A stretch of 64,000 nt of DNA from Subdoligranulum variabile (GCF_025152575.1 NZ_CP102293.1:1612001-1676000); one strand, 5' to 3'; positions 14,585 through 23,259 are shown, numbered from the stretch's first letter. A program made the numbers and translations. Notes: a model not told the origin generated them from the letters alone.

Positions 14585-16108
14585 TTACTTCTGTTTCACC
14601 GCCTCGAAGGTGTCCAGGATGGACTGTTCGGGGGCGGGGGTGAGCAGCGACACCACCACGATGGCCGCCGCAGCGCAGAGGAAGGCGGGCAGCAGCTCGT
14701 AGATGGCGAAGACGCCGCCCAGCGGGGCGATGAGGAACTTCCACAGGAAGACCATGATGCCGCCGGTGAGCATGCCGGCCAGGGCGCCCCATCGGTTGGA
14801 GCGCTTCCAGAACAGGGCGGCCAGCATCACCGGGCCGAAGGCGGCGCCGAAGCCCGCCCAGGCGAAGGAGACCACCCGGAAGACCGAGCTGTCGGGGTCC
14901 CGGGCCAGGAAGGCGGCGATGAGGGCGATGGCCAGCATGACGCCGCGGGCCACCACCATGCCGCGCTTGCCGCTGAAATCCCGTTTGAGGAAATCGTTGC
15001 CCAGGTCCTGGGAGACCGAGGAGGAGGCGGCCAGCAGCTGGCTGTCGGCGGTGGACATGGTGGCGGCCAGGATGCCCGCCAGGATGACGCCGGCCAGCAG
15101 GGCGGGCACCGCCCCGTACTGGCTGATGAGGCTGGCGATGCGGACGATGATGGTCTCGGAATCGGCCAGCTGTTCCAGGGCGCCGCTGGCGGTCATGGCG
15201 TTGCCCACCACGCCGATGACGATGGCCACCCCCATGGAGATGACCACCCAGGAGGAGGCCACCCGGCGGGAGAGCTTGAGTTTCTTTTCGTCCTCGATGG
15301 CCATGAAGCGGACGAGGATGTGGGGCATGCCGAAATAGCCCAGGCCCCAGGCCAGCAGGGAGCAGACGGTCAGCAGGCTGTAGGGGTGAGAGCCGCCGGT
15401 GGCGGGGTCATGGATGCGCAGCACCGACAGGTAATCGGTCATGGAGCGGGCGTTGTCCAGCACGGCCTGCACGCCCCCCGCCTGGGTGACGCCGAAGCCC
15501 AGCACCACCACCAGGGCCACCGTCATGATGATGGACTGGATGAGGTCGGTGAAGGAGGCCGCCAGGAAACCGCCCATGACGGTATACAGCACGATGACCG
15601 CCGCCGAGATCAGCATGGCCGTGAGGTAGTCCATGCCGAAGAGGGTGGAGAACAGCTTGCCGCAGGCGGAAAAGCCCGACGCCGTGTAGGGGATAAAGAA
15701 GACGATGATGACCAGGGCCGCCACCGCCGACAGCAGGCAGCGGGAATCGCCCCACCGCTTGGAGAAGAACTGGGGCACCGTGATGGCGTTGAGCCGGTGG
15801 GAGTAGCGGCGGATCCGCTTGGCCACGATGAGCCAGTTCAGGTAGGTGCCCACGATGAGGCCCAGAGCCGTCCAGCTGGCCTCGGCCAGACCGGTGAGGT
15901 AGGCCACGCCGGGCAGGCCCATGAGCAGCCAGGAGGACATATCGCTGGCCTCGGCACTCATGGCGGTGACGAAAGGCCCCAGCTTGCGGCCCCCCAGATA
16001 GAAATCGTCCACCGACTCGTTTTTCTTGGCACAGATCCAGCCGATCCACAGCATGAACAGCAGGTAGACCGCAATGGCCAGCAGGATCAGGGCTTGCGCT
16101 GTCGTCAT
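14585..16108 (-). CDS. putP: Sodium/proline symporter
   Basis: 507 residues with about 13 hydrophobic segments, the sodium:solute symporter family (LeuT fold). The N-terminus TTAQALILLAIAVYLLFMLWIG, SVDDFYLGGRKLGPFVTAMS and EASDMSSWLLMGLPGVAY are close to PutP as I know it, and the length fits. It imports proline with sodium. ATG 16108 was chosen because AGGAG lies 8 bases upstream; a GTG three codons earlier overlaps that site. It is a single gene, ended by its own terminator. Confidence 0.92.
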   Translation of the reverse strand: MTTAQALILLAIAVYLLFMLWIGWICAKKNESVDDFYLGGRKLGPFVTAMSAEASDMSSWLLMGLPGVAYLTGLAEASWTALGLIVGTYLNWLIVAKRIRRYSHRLNAITVPQFFSKRWGDSRCLLSAVAALVIIVFFIPYTASGFSACGKLFSTLFGMDYLTAMLISAAVIVLYTVMGGFLAASFTDLIQSIIMTVALVVVLGFGVTQAGGVQAVLDNARSMTDYLSVLRIHDPATGGSHPYSLLTVCSLLAWGLGYFGMPHILVRFMAIEDEKKLKLSRRVASSWVVISMGVAIVIGVVGNAMTASGALEQLADSETIIVRIASLISQYGAVPALLAGVILAGILAATMSTADSQLLAASSSVSQDLGNDFLKRDFSGKRGMVVARGVMLAIALIAAFLARDPDSSVFRVVSFAWAGFGAAFGPVMLAALFWKRSNRWGALAGMLTGGIMVFLWKFLIAPLGGVFAIYELLPAFLCAAAAIVVVSLLTPAPEQSILDTFEAVKQK

Positions 16109-16427
16109 GTACAACACTCCTCTTACTTCAACATTCCCACCCCCGGCTGTGCAGCAACCGGAAGAATGGGCCTATTATACCATACCCGGCGGGAAATGGG
16201 TATCCGAAAAAGCCCTTTTCCGGCGGAAAATCGCGGATTCCGCCGGTTTTTTTCCCTGAATCTCATCCCCGGAACGCTGCGCAGGTTGCACAAATTCTGC
16301 CATAAGCAGCTGTGCACTCTGCCAATTGCGGCGGAGGGCCCGGCGGCGGTACACTGAAACTGTACAAAACCAAAGCGGCGGGGATTCCGCCGTTTTCCCA
16401 CAGCAACAGACAAAGGAGGCACTTTCT
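16109..16427. other. Divergent intergenic region between putP and the DUF3237 gene
   Basis: Holds a leftward TATAAT (about 16173-16178, minus strand) for putP, a rightward promoter (TTGCGG 16326-16331, TACACT 16350-16355, 18-base spacer), and a plus-strand terminator-like hairpin at 16220-16253 with no obvious upstream gene. Nothing else is seen. Confidence 0.5.
16220..16253 (+). terminator. Orphan plus-strand terminator
   Basis: CCGGCGGAA pairs with TTCCGCCGG, followed by seven T. It precedes the DUF3237 promoter and follows the divergent putP start, so no annotated transcript needs it. Confidence 0.55.
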
Positions 16428-16835
16428 GTGCAGGAAGTATTGACGATTTGGGTGGATCTGGCGGATACCTATGAGGTGCAGGGGGCGTCCGGCATGGCCC
16501 GGCTGCTGCCCTTCACCGGCCGGGCCGAGGGGCCGGACTTCACCGGCGTGATCCTGCCCGGCGGGGTGGACACCCAGCGCCGGGCCCCCGGGGGATGCCT
16601 GCATCTGTCCGCCCGGTACATGCTGGAGGGCACCGACAGCAGCGGCGCCGCCTGCCGTATTTTTGTGGAAAACAACGCCGTCACCGACGCCGACGGCAAA
16701 TTCCGCAAGACCCAGCCCGCCATCCTCACCGACAGCCCCGTGCTGGCCTGGCTGGAATCCGCCCGGCTGGAAGGCACCCTGACTTCCCGGGAAAAGGGAG
16801 TCGTCATCCGCATCTTCGCCCGGCCGCAGCCCTGA
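16428..16835 (+). CDS. DUF3237-family protein
   Basis: 135 residues from a GTG behind AAAGGAGG (8 bases); upstream in-frame starts have no site. The pattern GMARLLPFTGRAEGPDFTGVILPGGVD, then LHLSARYMLEGTD and the C-terminal EGTLTSREKGVVIRIF, matches DUF3237, a small beta-barrel family of unknown function. It stands alone between a putP-divergent promoter and a bidirectional terminator. Confidence 0.75.
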   Translation: MQEVLTIWVDLADTYEVQGASGMARLLPFTGRAEGPDFTGVILPGGVDTQRRAPGGCLHLSARYMLEGTDSSGAACRIFVENNAVTDADGKFRKTQPAILTDSPVLAWLESARLEGTLTSREKGVVIRIFARPQP

Positions 16836-16856
16836 CCGCTGCCCCGCAAAACCAGA

Positions 16857-16894
16857 CACCCCCGCCCTGCGGTCCATGCCGCAGGGCGGGGGTG
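16857..16894. terminator. Bidirectional terminator between convergent genes
   Basis: A 16-bp perfect GC-rich stem (CACCCCCGCCCTGCGG and its complement) with a 6-base loop, lying between the DUF3237 stop and the convergent PNPOx-like stop. Confidence 0.85.
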
Positions 16895-16897
16895 TTG

Positions 16898-17371
16898 TCA
16901 TACCTTATGTTCCTTGGCGGTCCAGGCAGTGACCCGCAGCCGGTAGACCGCCGTGCGGTCCAGCATGGCCTCCGACACCGGCCAGTCCTCCCGGCCGGAA
17001 TAGTGGGCCATGATCCGGTTCAGCCCCGCCAGCCGGGCTTCCCGGCCTTCCAGAAACTCCACCGTGCCCCGGCCCATGACGCTGCGGTAGGCGTAGGTGT
17101 ACTCCTCCGCCTGATCCCCCGGCACCAGCCGGTGGCCGGTATCCATCTCAAAGCTGGCGGCAGGGTTCGCCCGCAGCAGTGCCAGCTTTTTGCCGGCGTC
17201 CGCCCCGTGAAAATAGAGCACCAGCGCTCCGTCCCCGGCCTCATAGCCGAAATTCAGCGGCACGATGTAGGCGCCCTCCCCGTCGGTCAGCCCCAGCCGG
17301 CAGACCCCGCAGGCCTTCACGATGTTCACCATGGCCCCGAATTCCGTGACCTCCCGGTCCTTTCTGCGCAT
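16898..17371 (-). CDS. Pyridoxamine 5'-phosphate oxidase-fold flavoprotein (NimA-like)
   Basis: 157 residues starting MRRKDREVTEF, with a GGAAAGGA site upstream. The order RRKDREVT, CGVCRLGLTDGEGAYIVPLNFGY, LYFHGADAGKKL, and a SVMGRGTVEFLEG strand is the split-barrel FMN-binding fold of the NimA and PNPOx-like family, typical of anaerobes; some members reduce nitro compounds. Actual substrate is unknown. It is monocistronic and divergent from the sigma-factor operon. Confidence 0.8.
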   Translation of the reverse strand: MRRKDREVTEFGAMVNIVKACGVCRLGLTDGEGAYIVPLNFGYEAGDGALVLYFHGADAGKKLALLRANPAASFEMDTGHRLVPGDQAEEYTYAYRSVMGRGTVEFLEGREARLAGLNRIMAHYSGREDWPVSEAMLDRTAVYRLRVTAWTAKEHKV

Positions 17372-17544
17372 GATCTTCCCGTCCTTTCCCCTGTAAACTT
17401 TTTTTACTATACCACACCGGGACGGGCCGCACAAGGCCCGCGGGGTTCCCGGCCGGCCCGGAAAGGCGTATACTAAAAAAATATCCGGAAGGTGCTCCTT
17501 TTTGGGGGCGCCGGTCGTTATACCCTGTGAACGGTGGTGAAAGG

Positions 17545-18030
17545 ATGGACCAGGCGGAACTGGAAGCGCTGATGCTGGCGCAGTATGATACGATCTATGC
17601 CTATTGCTGGCGGCATGTGGGGCAGCAGGAGCTGGCCCGGGACCTGACCCAGACCACCTTTCTGCGGTTCTGGCAGCACCGGGACCGCTACCGCCACGAC
17701 GGCCGGGCGCTGAACTACCTGTACACCATCGCGGGGAACCTCTGCAAGGACTGGTGCAAGCGGAAAAAGCCGGTGGCCCTGGAGGACCTGCCGGAAAGCC
17801 GGCGGGACCCCGGGGCGCCGTCCCCCGACCAGGACACCGCCCTCACCGTGCGGGCCGCCCTGGCCGCGCTGCCCTTTGCGCAGCGCAACGCCCTGCTGCT
17901 GTATTACGAGCAGGGGTTCACCGCCGCCGAGATCGCCGCCATCACCCACACCACGGTGCCCGCCGTGCGCTACCGGCTGCACCGGGCCAAACGCCGTTTA
18001 CAGGAACTGCTGAAGGAGGAACTGCCATGA
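17545..18030 (+). CDS. ECF-type RNA polymerase sigma factor
   Basis: 161 residues. Sigma region 2 reads YDTIYAYCWRHVGQQELARDLTQTTFLRFW, and region 4 reads ALPFAQRNALLLYYEQGFTAAEIAAITHTTVPAVRYRLHRAKRRLQ. Region 3 is absent, as in extracytoplasmic-function factors. ATG 17545 is preferred to a GTG six codons earlier. The stop overlaps the next start (ATGA), so it is coupled to a membrane protein and an ABC exporter. No classic anti-sigma domain is seen, but the next gene holds that position. A TATACT at 17469-17474 may be the -10. Confidence 0.9.
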   Translation: MDQAELEALMLAQYDTIYAYCWRHVGQQELARDLTQTTFLRFWQHRDRYRHDGRALNYLYTIAGNLCKDWCKRKKPVALEDLPESRRDPGAPSPDQDTALTVRAALAALPFAQRNALLLYYEQGFTAAEIAAITHTTVPAVRYRLHRAKRRLQELLKEELP

Positions 18031-18779
18031 CCCGCGAACCTGACTGGGCCGCCCTGCTGCGCCGGGACTCCCCGCCCGCCCCCGACCCGGCGGACAAGAC
18101 CCGCACGGCGGCGCTGCTGCGCACCCTGCCGCCGCCCCGGCCCACCGGCCTGGGCTTTGTGTGGTGCCAGGCGGGGTTCATCCGCAAACGGATGTGGGCG
18201 CTGCAGTTCGCCGTGCTGGCCGCCGTGCTGCTGCTGGTCTGGGCCCACGGCCGCACCGGCGCCTACGCCCTGCGGCAGTACGCCCTCTGCGCCGCGGCGG
18301 CGCCGCTGCTCCTCATCGCCAACGTCCAGGACCTGGCCCGGGTCTACCACCAGGGCATGCTGGAACTGGAACTGGCCACCCGCTACAGCCTGCCCCGGGT
18401 CACGGCGGCCCGGCTGCTGGTCTTCGGCGTCTGCGACGCCGTGCTGCTGGGCATCTTCGCCGCCGTGGGGGCCGCCCTCAGCCGCGCCGACCTGGGGGTG
18501 GTGCTGCTCTACTGCCTGACCCCCTTCTGCGCCGTCAGCGCCCTCTGCATGGCCCTGCTGCGCCGCCTGCGCCCCGCCGCCTTCACCCGCGCCGCCCTGG
18601 CCGTCACCGCCGCCGTCATCTTTGTGCTGGTGCTGCCCGCTCCCCGGCTCCAGGGCCGCCTCTATGCCCCCGGCGCCCGCCCGGTCTGGGCCGCGGTGCT
18701 GGTGCTCTCGGTGCTGGCCCTGGCCCGCCAGACCCGCCGTCTTGCCCGGGAGGGCGGCCGGACGCTGCTCTCTCTTTAA
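18027..18779 (+). CDS. Multi-pass membrane protein in the anti-sigma position
   Basis: 250 residues with a cytoplasmic N-terminus of about 60 residues (TREPDWAALLRRD, then Pro-rich) followed by about six hydrophobic segments (LQFAVLAAVLLLVWA, YALCAAAAPLLLIA, LLVFGVCDAVLLGIFAAVG and others). The gene overlaps the sigma-factor stop by 4 bases and precedes the ABC ATPase by 15 bases. By position it may anchor and restrain the sigma factor, or be a third exporter subunit. There is no recognisable zinc-binding anti-sigma motif. Confidence 0.65.
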   Translation: MTREPDWAALLRRDSPPAPDPADKTRTAALLRTLPPPRPTGLGFVWCQAGFIRKRMWALQFAVLAAVLLLVWAHGRTGAYALRQYALCAAAAPLLLIANVQDLARVYHQGMLELELATRYSLPRVTAARLLVFGVCDAVLLGIFAAVGAALSRADLGVVLLYCLTPFCAVSALCMALLRRLRPAAFTRAALAVTAAVIFVLVLPAPRLQGRLYAPGARPVWAAVLVLSVLALARQTRRLAREGGRTLLSL

Positions 18780-18794
18780 AGAAAGGAAACCACC

Positions 18795-19667
18795 ATGCGC
18801 ACCTTGCAGACCGAACATCTGACCAAACGCTACGGCAGCTTTGCCGCCGTCCGGGATGTGTCCCTCACCCTGGGCAGCGGCGTCTACGGACTGCTGGGCG
18901 CCAACGGCGCCGGCAAAACCACCCTGATGCGGATGCTCTGCGGCATCCTGGACCCCACCGAGGGCACCGTCCGCTGCGACGGGGCGGAGATCACCCGTCT
19001 GGGGGAGGACTACCGGGCCCTGCTGGGCTATCTGCCCCAGGACTTCGGCTGTTACCCCGACTTCACCGGAGCGGAATTCCTGCGGTACATCGCGGCCCTC
19101 AAGGGGCTGACCCGGGCGGAGACCAGGCGCCGCACCGCCCAATTGCTGGAGCAGGTGGGGCTGGCCGACGCCGGGCGCAAAAAGCTTCGGGCCTACTCGG
19201 GCGGCATGCGGCAGCGGCTGGGCATTGCCCAGGCCATGCTCAACGACCCCGAGATCCTCATCCTGGACGAACCCACCGCGGGCCTGGACCCCCGGGAACG
19301 GGTGCGGTTCCGCAACCTCATCGCCGACTACGCCAAGGGGCGCACGGTGCTGCTCTCCACCCACATCGTCTCCGACGTGGAAGCCATCGCCGACCGCATC
19401 CTCCTGATGAAAAACGGCGCCATCGCCGACGAGGGCACCGTGGCGGAACTGGCGCAGAACGCCCGGGGCAAGGTCTGGACGCTGCGCACCGATGGGCAGA
19501 CCGCCGCCCGGCTGGAATCGGTCTACAATGTGGCCAACCTCCGCCACGAGGGGGAGGGGGTGGAGCTGCGGCTCATCACCGCCGACCCGCCCGCGGGGGC
19601 GGTGGCCGCCGAACCCACCCTGGAGGATGTCTACCTCTGGCACTTTGCGGAGGAGGAACAACCATGA
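18795..19667 (+). CDS. ABC transporter ATP-binding protein (ABC-2 export type)
   Basis: 290 residues. Walker A is GANGAGKTT (about 35-43), the Q-loop region LGYLPQDFGCYPDFT, the signature YSGGMRQRLGIAQAML, Walker B ILILDEPTAGLD, and the switch His in LSTHIVSDVE. The C-terminal 60 residues form the accessory domain found in drug, bacitracin or lantibiotic exporters. It overlaps the permease start by ATGA. Together with two permeases and the sigma factor it fits an envelope-stress or antibiotic-resistance exporter; substrate unknown. Confidence 0.93.
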   Translation: MRTLQTEHLTKRYGSFAAVRDVSLTLGSGVYGLLGANGAGKTTLMRMLCGILDPTEGTVRCDGAEITRLGEDYRALLGYLPQDFGCYPDFTGAEFLRYIAALKGLTRAETRRRTAQLLEQVGLADAGRKKLRAYSGGMRQRLGIAQAMLNDPEILILDEPTAGLDPRERVRFRNLIADYAKGRTVLLSTHIVSDVEAIADRILLMKNGAIADEGTVAELAQNARGKVWTLRTDGQTAARLESVYNVANLRHEGEGVELRLITADPPAGAVAAEPTLEDVYLWHFAEEEQP

Positions 19668-20869
19668 CGCTGCTGGCCTGGGAACTGAAAAAACTGCTGA
19701 AACACCGGCTGACCCGGGTGCTGCTGGGGCTCTGTCTGGTGCTGGTGACGGCGGAACCCCTGGCGCTGGGCTTTGCCAACCTGGGCTTCGGCACCGAGGT
19801 GGCGTCCCCCACCTGGGAGTCCCGGGCCCGGGTGGTGCAGGCCACCGCCGACGCCGCCGCCTGGCACGGCCCCCTGACCCCGGCGGTGCTGCGGGCCGCC
19901 CGGCAGGACTGCCGCACCGTGCTGGAAAGCGGGGGAAGGGTGGACGGCCAGACCGCCTTTGTGCAGGGGGACATCCTCTACACCGCGGCGGAGGTGATGG
20001 TGGACGCCGGGATCCTGCCGTGGCAGGACTGGGCCGCCGGCATGACCGCCCTGGACGACGACACCCTCACCGCCTGCGACGCCCTGTGGCAGCAGGCGGC
20101 GGACCGGCAGATCGCCGCCGCCCCCGCCGCCTGGCAGGACACCCTGCGGGCCCTGAAAGACCGGGTGGCCCAGCCCTTTACCTACGACTGGACCGCCGGC
20201 CACGAGAGCGTCCTGGCCATGCTGGGCAACATCATGTTCCTGGTGGGGCTGCTCCTCAGCGCCGCGGTGCTGCCCCTCTTCTGCGGGGAGGTGCGCACCC
20301 GGGTGTACACCGTCAGCCACTGCGCCCGCCGCGGCCGGGGCGCCCTGGCCGCCGCCAAGCTGGCCGCCGCCCTCCTCTTTGCCGGGGGCGCCTTCGCGGT
20401 GTGTATGGGGGTCTTTGTGGCGGTCCAGCTGGCCATGTTCGGCAGCCGGGCCCTCTCCGCCTCCCTACAGATTGCCGACTTCCGCTGCCTCTTCCCCCTG
20501 ACCCTGGGCCAGGCCGAAGCCCTCCTGCTGGGGGCGGGGCTGCTCTCCTGCCTGGCGGCCACCGCTCTGGCTGCTGCCCTCTCCGCCGCCTTCGACGGGG
20601 AATTCCCCGCCCTGGCCGCCCTGGCGGGCATCCTGGTCTTCCTGCGGGGACTCATCGCCTCCGGCTTCCTGGCCGGGCCGCTGGACTTCCTCCTCCGGGC
20701 CGTGCCCTTCCTGGCCGGCCTGTCCGACCTCACCGGCAACGCCCTGCTCACCCTGCCCGGCGGCCGGGTCCTGCCTGCCCTTTTGTACCAGATGGCCGTG
20801 CAGCCCCTCTGGCTGGTGGTGCTGCTGCCCCTGGCCGGGCGGGCGTACGTCCGCCGCCCGCATCCCTGA
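19664..20869 (+). CDS. ABC-2 type permease subunit 1
   Basis: 401 residues. It opens LLAWELKKLLKHRLTRVLLGLCLVLVTAEPL, the hallmark of ABC-2 permeases with one early membrane helix, a large extracellular loop (about residues 40-185), then five hydrophobic segments. The motif SHCARRGRGALAAAKLAAALL after the second helix is shared with the next gene, so the two permeases are paralogues and probably form a heterodimer. It is coupled to the ATPase gene. Confidence 0.85.
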   Translation: MTLLAWELKKLLKHRLTRVLLGLCLVLVTAEPLALGFANLGFGTEVASPTWESRARVVQATADAAAWHGPLTPAVLRAARQDCRTVLESGGRVDGQTAFVQGDILYTAAEVMVDAGILPWQDWAAGMTALDDDTLTACDALWQQAADRQIAAAPAAWQDTLRALKDRVAQPFTYDWTAGHESVLAMLGNIMFLVGLLLSAAVLPLFCGEVRTRVYTVSHCARRGRGALAAAKLAAALLFAGGAFAVCMGVFVAVQLAMFGSRALSASLQIADFRCLFPLTLGQAEALLLGAGLLSCLAATALAAALSAAFDGEFPALAALAGILVFLRGLIASGFLAGPLDFLLRAVPFLAGLSDLTGNALLTLPGGRVLPALLYQMAVQPLWLVVLLPLAGRAYVRRPHP

Positions 20870-20882
20870 AAGGAGGTCCCCC

Positions 20883-22103
20883 ATGCGCCTGTACTGCTGG
20901 GAACTGAAAAAGCTCCTCCGCCGCCGCTCCGCCCGGGTGGCCCTGCTGCTGCTTCTCCTCTGGACGGCGGCGGGCATCCTGGTCAACGTCTTTGTGAACA
21001 ACGGCTACACCATCTCCAATGACCGGCCCCGGGTCTCCGGCCCCGCCGAGATCGCCCACCAGCTGGCCTGGGCCGAGCCCTGGCGGGGGCCCCTCACGGG
21101 GGAAAAGCTGGCCGCCGCCCAGAGCGTCATCTATGACTTCTACCAGGACCCCGCCCTCCGCACCCCCGACGGCAATGTGGATTTTGACGCCTGGGTGGAG
21201 GTCATCCGGCCCATGGGCGGCATGGGGGATGCGCTGTCCAACATCGCCGCCGAGGTGTACGACTACCCCTACAGCGAGGCCAGCGAACTGGAGCCGGACC
21301 GGCTGCTGACCTACTACGACGACCGGGCCGCCGCCGTGACCCGCTGGCTGGAAAGCCAGTTCGACGACCCCGACGACCGGGCCGTTTTTGAGGCTCAGGA
21401 GGCCGCCGTGAAGACCCCCTTTGTCTTTGACTGGTACAGCGGCCAGTTCACCGTGCTGGAGACCTTCCGGGACATCCTCATCGGGACCTGTCTCTTGCTG
21501 GGCATCGCCCTGGCGCCCCTCTTCAGCGACGAGATCCAGACCGGCGTGCTGGCCGTCAGCCACTGTGCCCGCCGCGGCCGCCGCCCCCTGACCCTGGCCA
21601 AGCTGGCCGCCGCCCTCACGGTGGCCGCAGGGGTGTGGGTCGTGGTGGCCCTTCTGCTGGTGGCGGGACAGCTGGTCTTCTTCGGCACCCGGGGGCTGGA
21701 CTGCCCCATCCAGCTGCTCCGCCCCCTGGCCACCGCGCCCCTGACCTTCGGGGACTGCGAGGGTTTTGCCCTGGTCTTCGGGCTGGCCTGCTGCCTGGGC
21801 ACCGCCGGCATCACGGCGGGCCTGTCGGGGCTGCTGCCCTCCAACTTCGCGGCGATGATCGCCGTCTTCGGCCTGCTGGTGCTCCAGCCCATGTTCGCCG
21901 GGCTGCTCCCCGACCGGTGGCAGCAGCTGGCGGCGCTGCTGCCCACGGCGGTGGATTTCTACGACCTCTTCCGCCAGAACCTCTACCACATCGGGCCGCT
22001 GCGCCTCTGGTCGCCCCTGGCCCAGCTGGCCGCCCAGCCGCTGTGGCTGGCGGTGATGATGCCGGCGGCGGGGGTGGCTTATGTGCGGCGGCAGGTGCGA
22101 TGA
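20883..22103 (+). CDS. ABC-2 type permease subunit 2
   Basis: 406 residues with AAAGGAGG 7 bases before the start. Topology and motifs match the preceding permease: LYCWELKKLLRRRSARVALLLLLLWTAAG, a long loop, then SHCARRGRRPLTLAKLAAALT and several helices. It is the last gene of the sigma-factor operon. A structured dispersed repeat, not a simple terminator, follows at 22118. Confidence 0.85.
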   Translation: MRLYCWELKKLLRRRSARVALLLLLLWTAAGILVNVFVNNGYTISNDRPRVSGPAEIAHQLAWAEPWRGPLTGEKLAAAQSVIYDFYQDPALRTPDGNVDFDAWVEVIRPMGGMGDALSNIAAEVYDYPYSEASELEPDRLLTYYDDRAAAVTRWLESQFDDPDDRAVFEAQEAAVKTPFVFDWYSGQFTVLETFRDILIGTCLLLGIALAPLFSDEIQTGVLAVSHCARRGRRPLTLAKLAAALTVAAGVWVVVALLLVAGQLVFFGTRGLDCPIQLLRPLATAPLTFGDCEGFALVFGLACCLGTAGITAGLSGLLPSNFAAMIAVFGLLVLQPMFAGLLPDRWQQLAALLPTAVDFYDLFRQNLYHIGPLRLWSPLAQLAAQPLWLAVMMPAAGVAYVRRQVR

Positions 22104-22117
22104 CGCCGCCCCGGCGC

Positions 22118-22284
22118 CTCAAAGAGGAGGTTCGGATTCAGCGGCTGCGCCGCGTCTCCTGCACCTCCCCTTTGGATTCCCACCGTCGCGCCCGAACCCG
22201 TTCTCATGCCGCGGGCGGCGACTCGAACGGGCCCGGACGCTCTCAAAGTATCGCCCTCGTCGGCACATGTCCGCCGAGGGCGAT
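22118..22284 (+). repeat. 167-bp structured dispersed repeat, copy A
   Basis: Aligns along its length, at roughly 85-90% by eye, with 56734-56901. Pairings kept in both copies: GGAGGT with ACCTCC, GCCGC with GCGGC, CCCGT with ACGGG, and the terminal TCGCCCTCG stem. Conserved structure with no reading frame suggests RNA-level or DNA-level function. Confidence 0.65.
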
Positions 22285-22286
22285 GG
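22251..22286 (+). repeat. CATGTCC-core hairpin, copy 1
   Basis: TCGCCCTCGTCGG-CACATGT-CCGCCGAGGGCGA, followed by TGG and a T/A-rich stretch. One of five related hairpins in this window. Confidence 0.7.
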
Positions 22287-22495
22287 TTTTAAAATTCCAC
22301 AGCCGCAGTTTTACGGTTTGAAAGTTTGGAATTTCTTTGCCTGGTTTCCCTGCAAAGGCGAGGCTCGGCAGTTTCCACGACTGCAGTTTCCCGGTTTATA
22401 TGGTTGGAATTTCTTTGCTTGTTTTCCCTGCAAAGGCGAGGCAGGGCGGTTTCCACAGCCGCAACTTTACGGGTCAAAATGTTGGAATTTCTTTG

Positions 22496-22521
22496 CCTAC
22501 TTTCTTTGCAAAGAAAGTAGG
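22496..22521. repeat. TTGCAA-centred palindrome, 26 bp
   Basis: A perfect palindrome with half-site CCTACTTTCTTTG; identical copies lie at 39356-39381 and 62927-62952. Confidence 0.8.
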
Positions 22522-22617
22522 ACTTGCGGGGGAGGCGGGGGCATGGTATCATAAGGGCAACACAAGACCGGCGCCGGGCTTCGGGCCGCGGCGCCCTGCA
22601 CCCAAGGAGGTTGCCTC

Positions 22618-23208
22618 ATGAAACGAATCATCACCATCGGCCGGGAATTCGGTGCCGGCGGCGGCGAACTGGGCCGGCGCCTGGCGCGGGAACTGGGCAT
22701 CGCCTACTATGACCGGGACATCATCCTGCGCACGGCCAAGGCCAGCGCTCACCTGAGCCCCGAGCAGGTCCGCCGCTGGGACGAGCGGGTCCCCCACGAA
22801 TTCGGCTTCACCCAGAGCCTGTTCAACTTCTACGACCGCCCCTTAAGCGAGGAACTGTGGAACGCCCAGGTGAAGGCCATCCGGGAACTGGCCGACAAGG
22901 AAAGCTGTGTCATCGTGGGCCGCAACGCCGACTACATCCTGCGGGAATTCGACCACTGCCTGCGGGTCTTCGTCCACGCCGACCGCAACTGGCGGCTCAT
23001 GCATATGCGGGAACTGATGCCCGATACCCCCTTCGACCAGCTGGAGGCGGATATGGATTCCGCCGACCACGCCCGGCGGAACTACTGCGCCAAGCACACC
23101 GGCCAGATCTACGGCGACAGCCGCAACTACGACCTGACGCTGTGCACCAGCAAACTGGGCCTTGACAAGGCGCTGGAAATTCTGCTCTGTGCCGCCCGGA
23201 ACCTGTAA
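22618..23208 (+). CDS. Cytidylate-kinase-like P-loop protein
   Basis: 196 residues after CCAAGGAGG. The N-terminus IITIGREFGAGGGELGRRLARELGIAYYDRDII is the P-loop variant of the cytidylate kinase-like family that is widespread in gut Firmicutes. Further motifs are SCVIVGRNADYIL, LRVFVHADRNWR and YDLTLCTSKLGLDKA. It is not the essential Cmk, which is longer and has a different lid; the true substrate is unknown. It stands alone, followed by a promoter for the transporter genes. Confidence 0.8.
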   Translation: MKRIITIGREFGAGGGELGRRLARELGIAYYDRDIILRTAKASAHLSPEQVRRWDERVPHEFGFTQSLFNFYDRPLSEELWNAQVKAIRELADKESCVIVGRNADYILREFDHCLRVFVHADRNWRLMHMRELMPDTPFDQLEADMDSADHARRNYCAKHTGQIYGDSRNYDLTLCTSKLGLDKALEILLCAARNL

Positions 23209-23259
23209 AGCGAAATCCTGCCGAAACTTAAAAAAAGAAACCGAAAACGGCCCTGCAGC

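Larger units (their letters stand above)
22104..22617. other. Repeat-rich intergenic region before the kinase gene
   Basis: Contains the 167-bp structured repeat (22118-22284, partner at 56734-56901), a CATGTCC-core hairpin within it, and three successive GGAATTTCTTTG...TGCAAAG units (near 22328, 22404 and 22480), the last ending in a perfect 26-bp palindrome at 22496-22521. No gene is supported. Confidence 0.6.
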
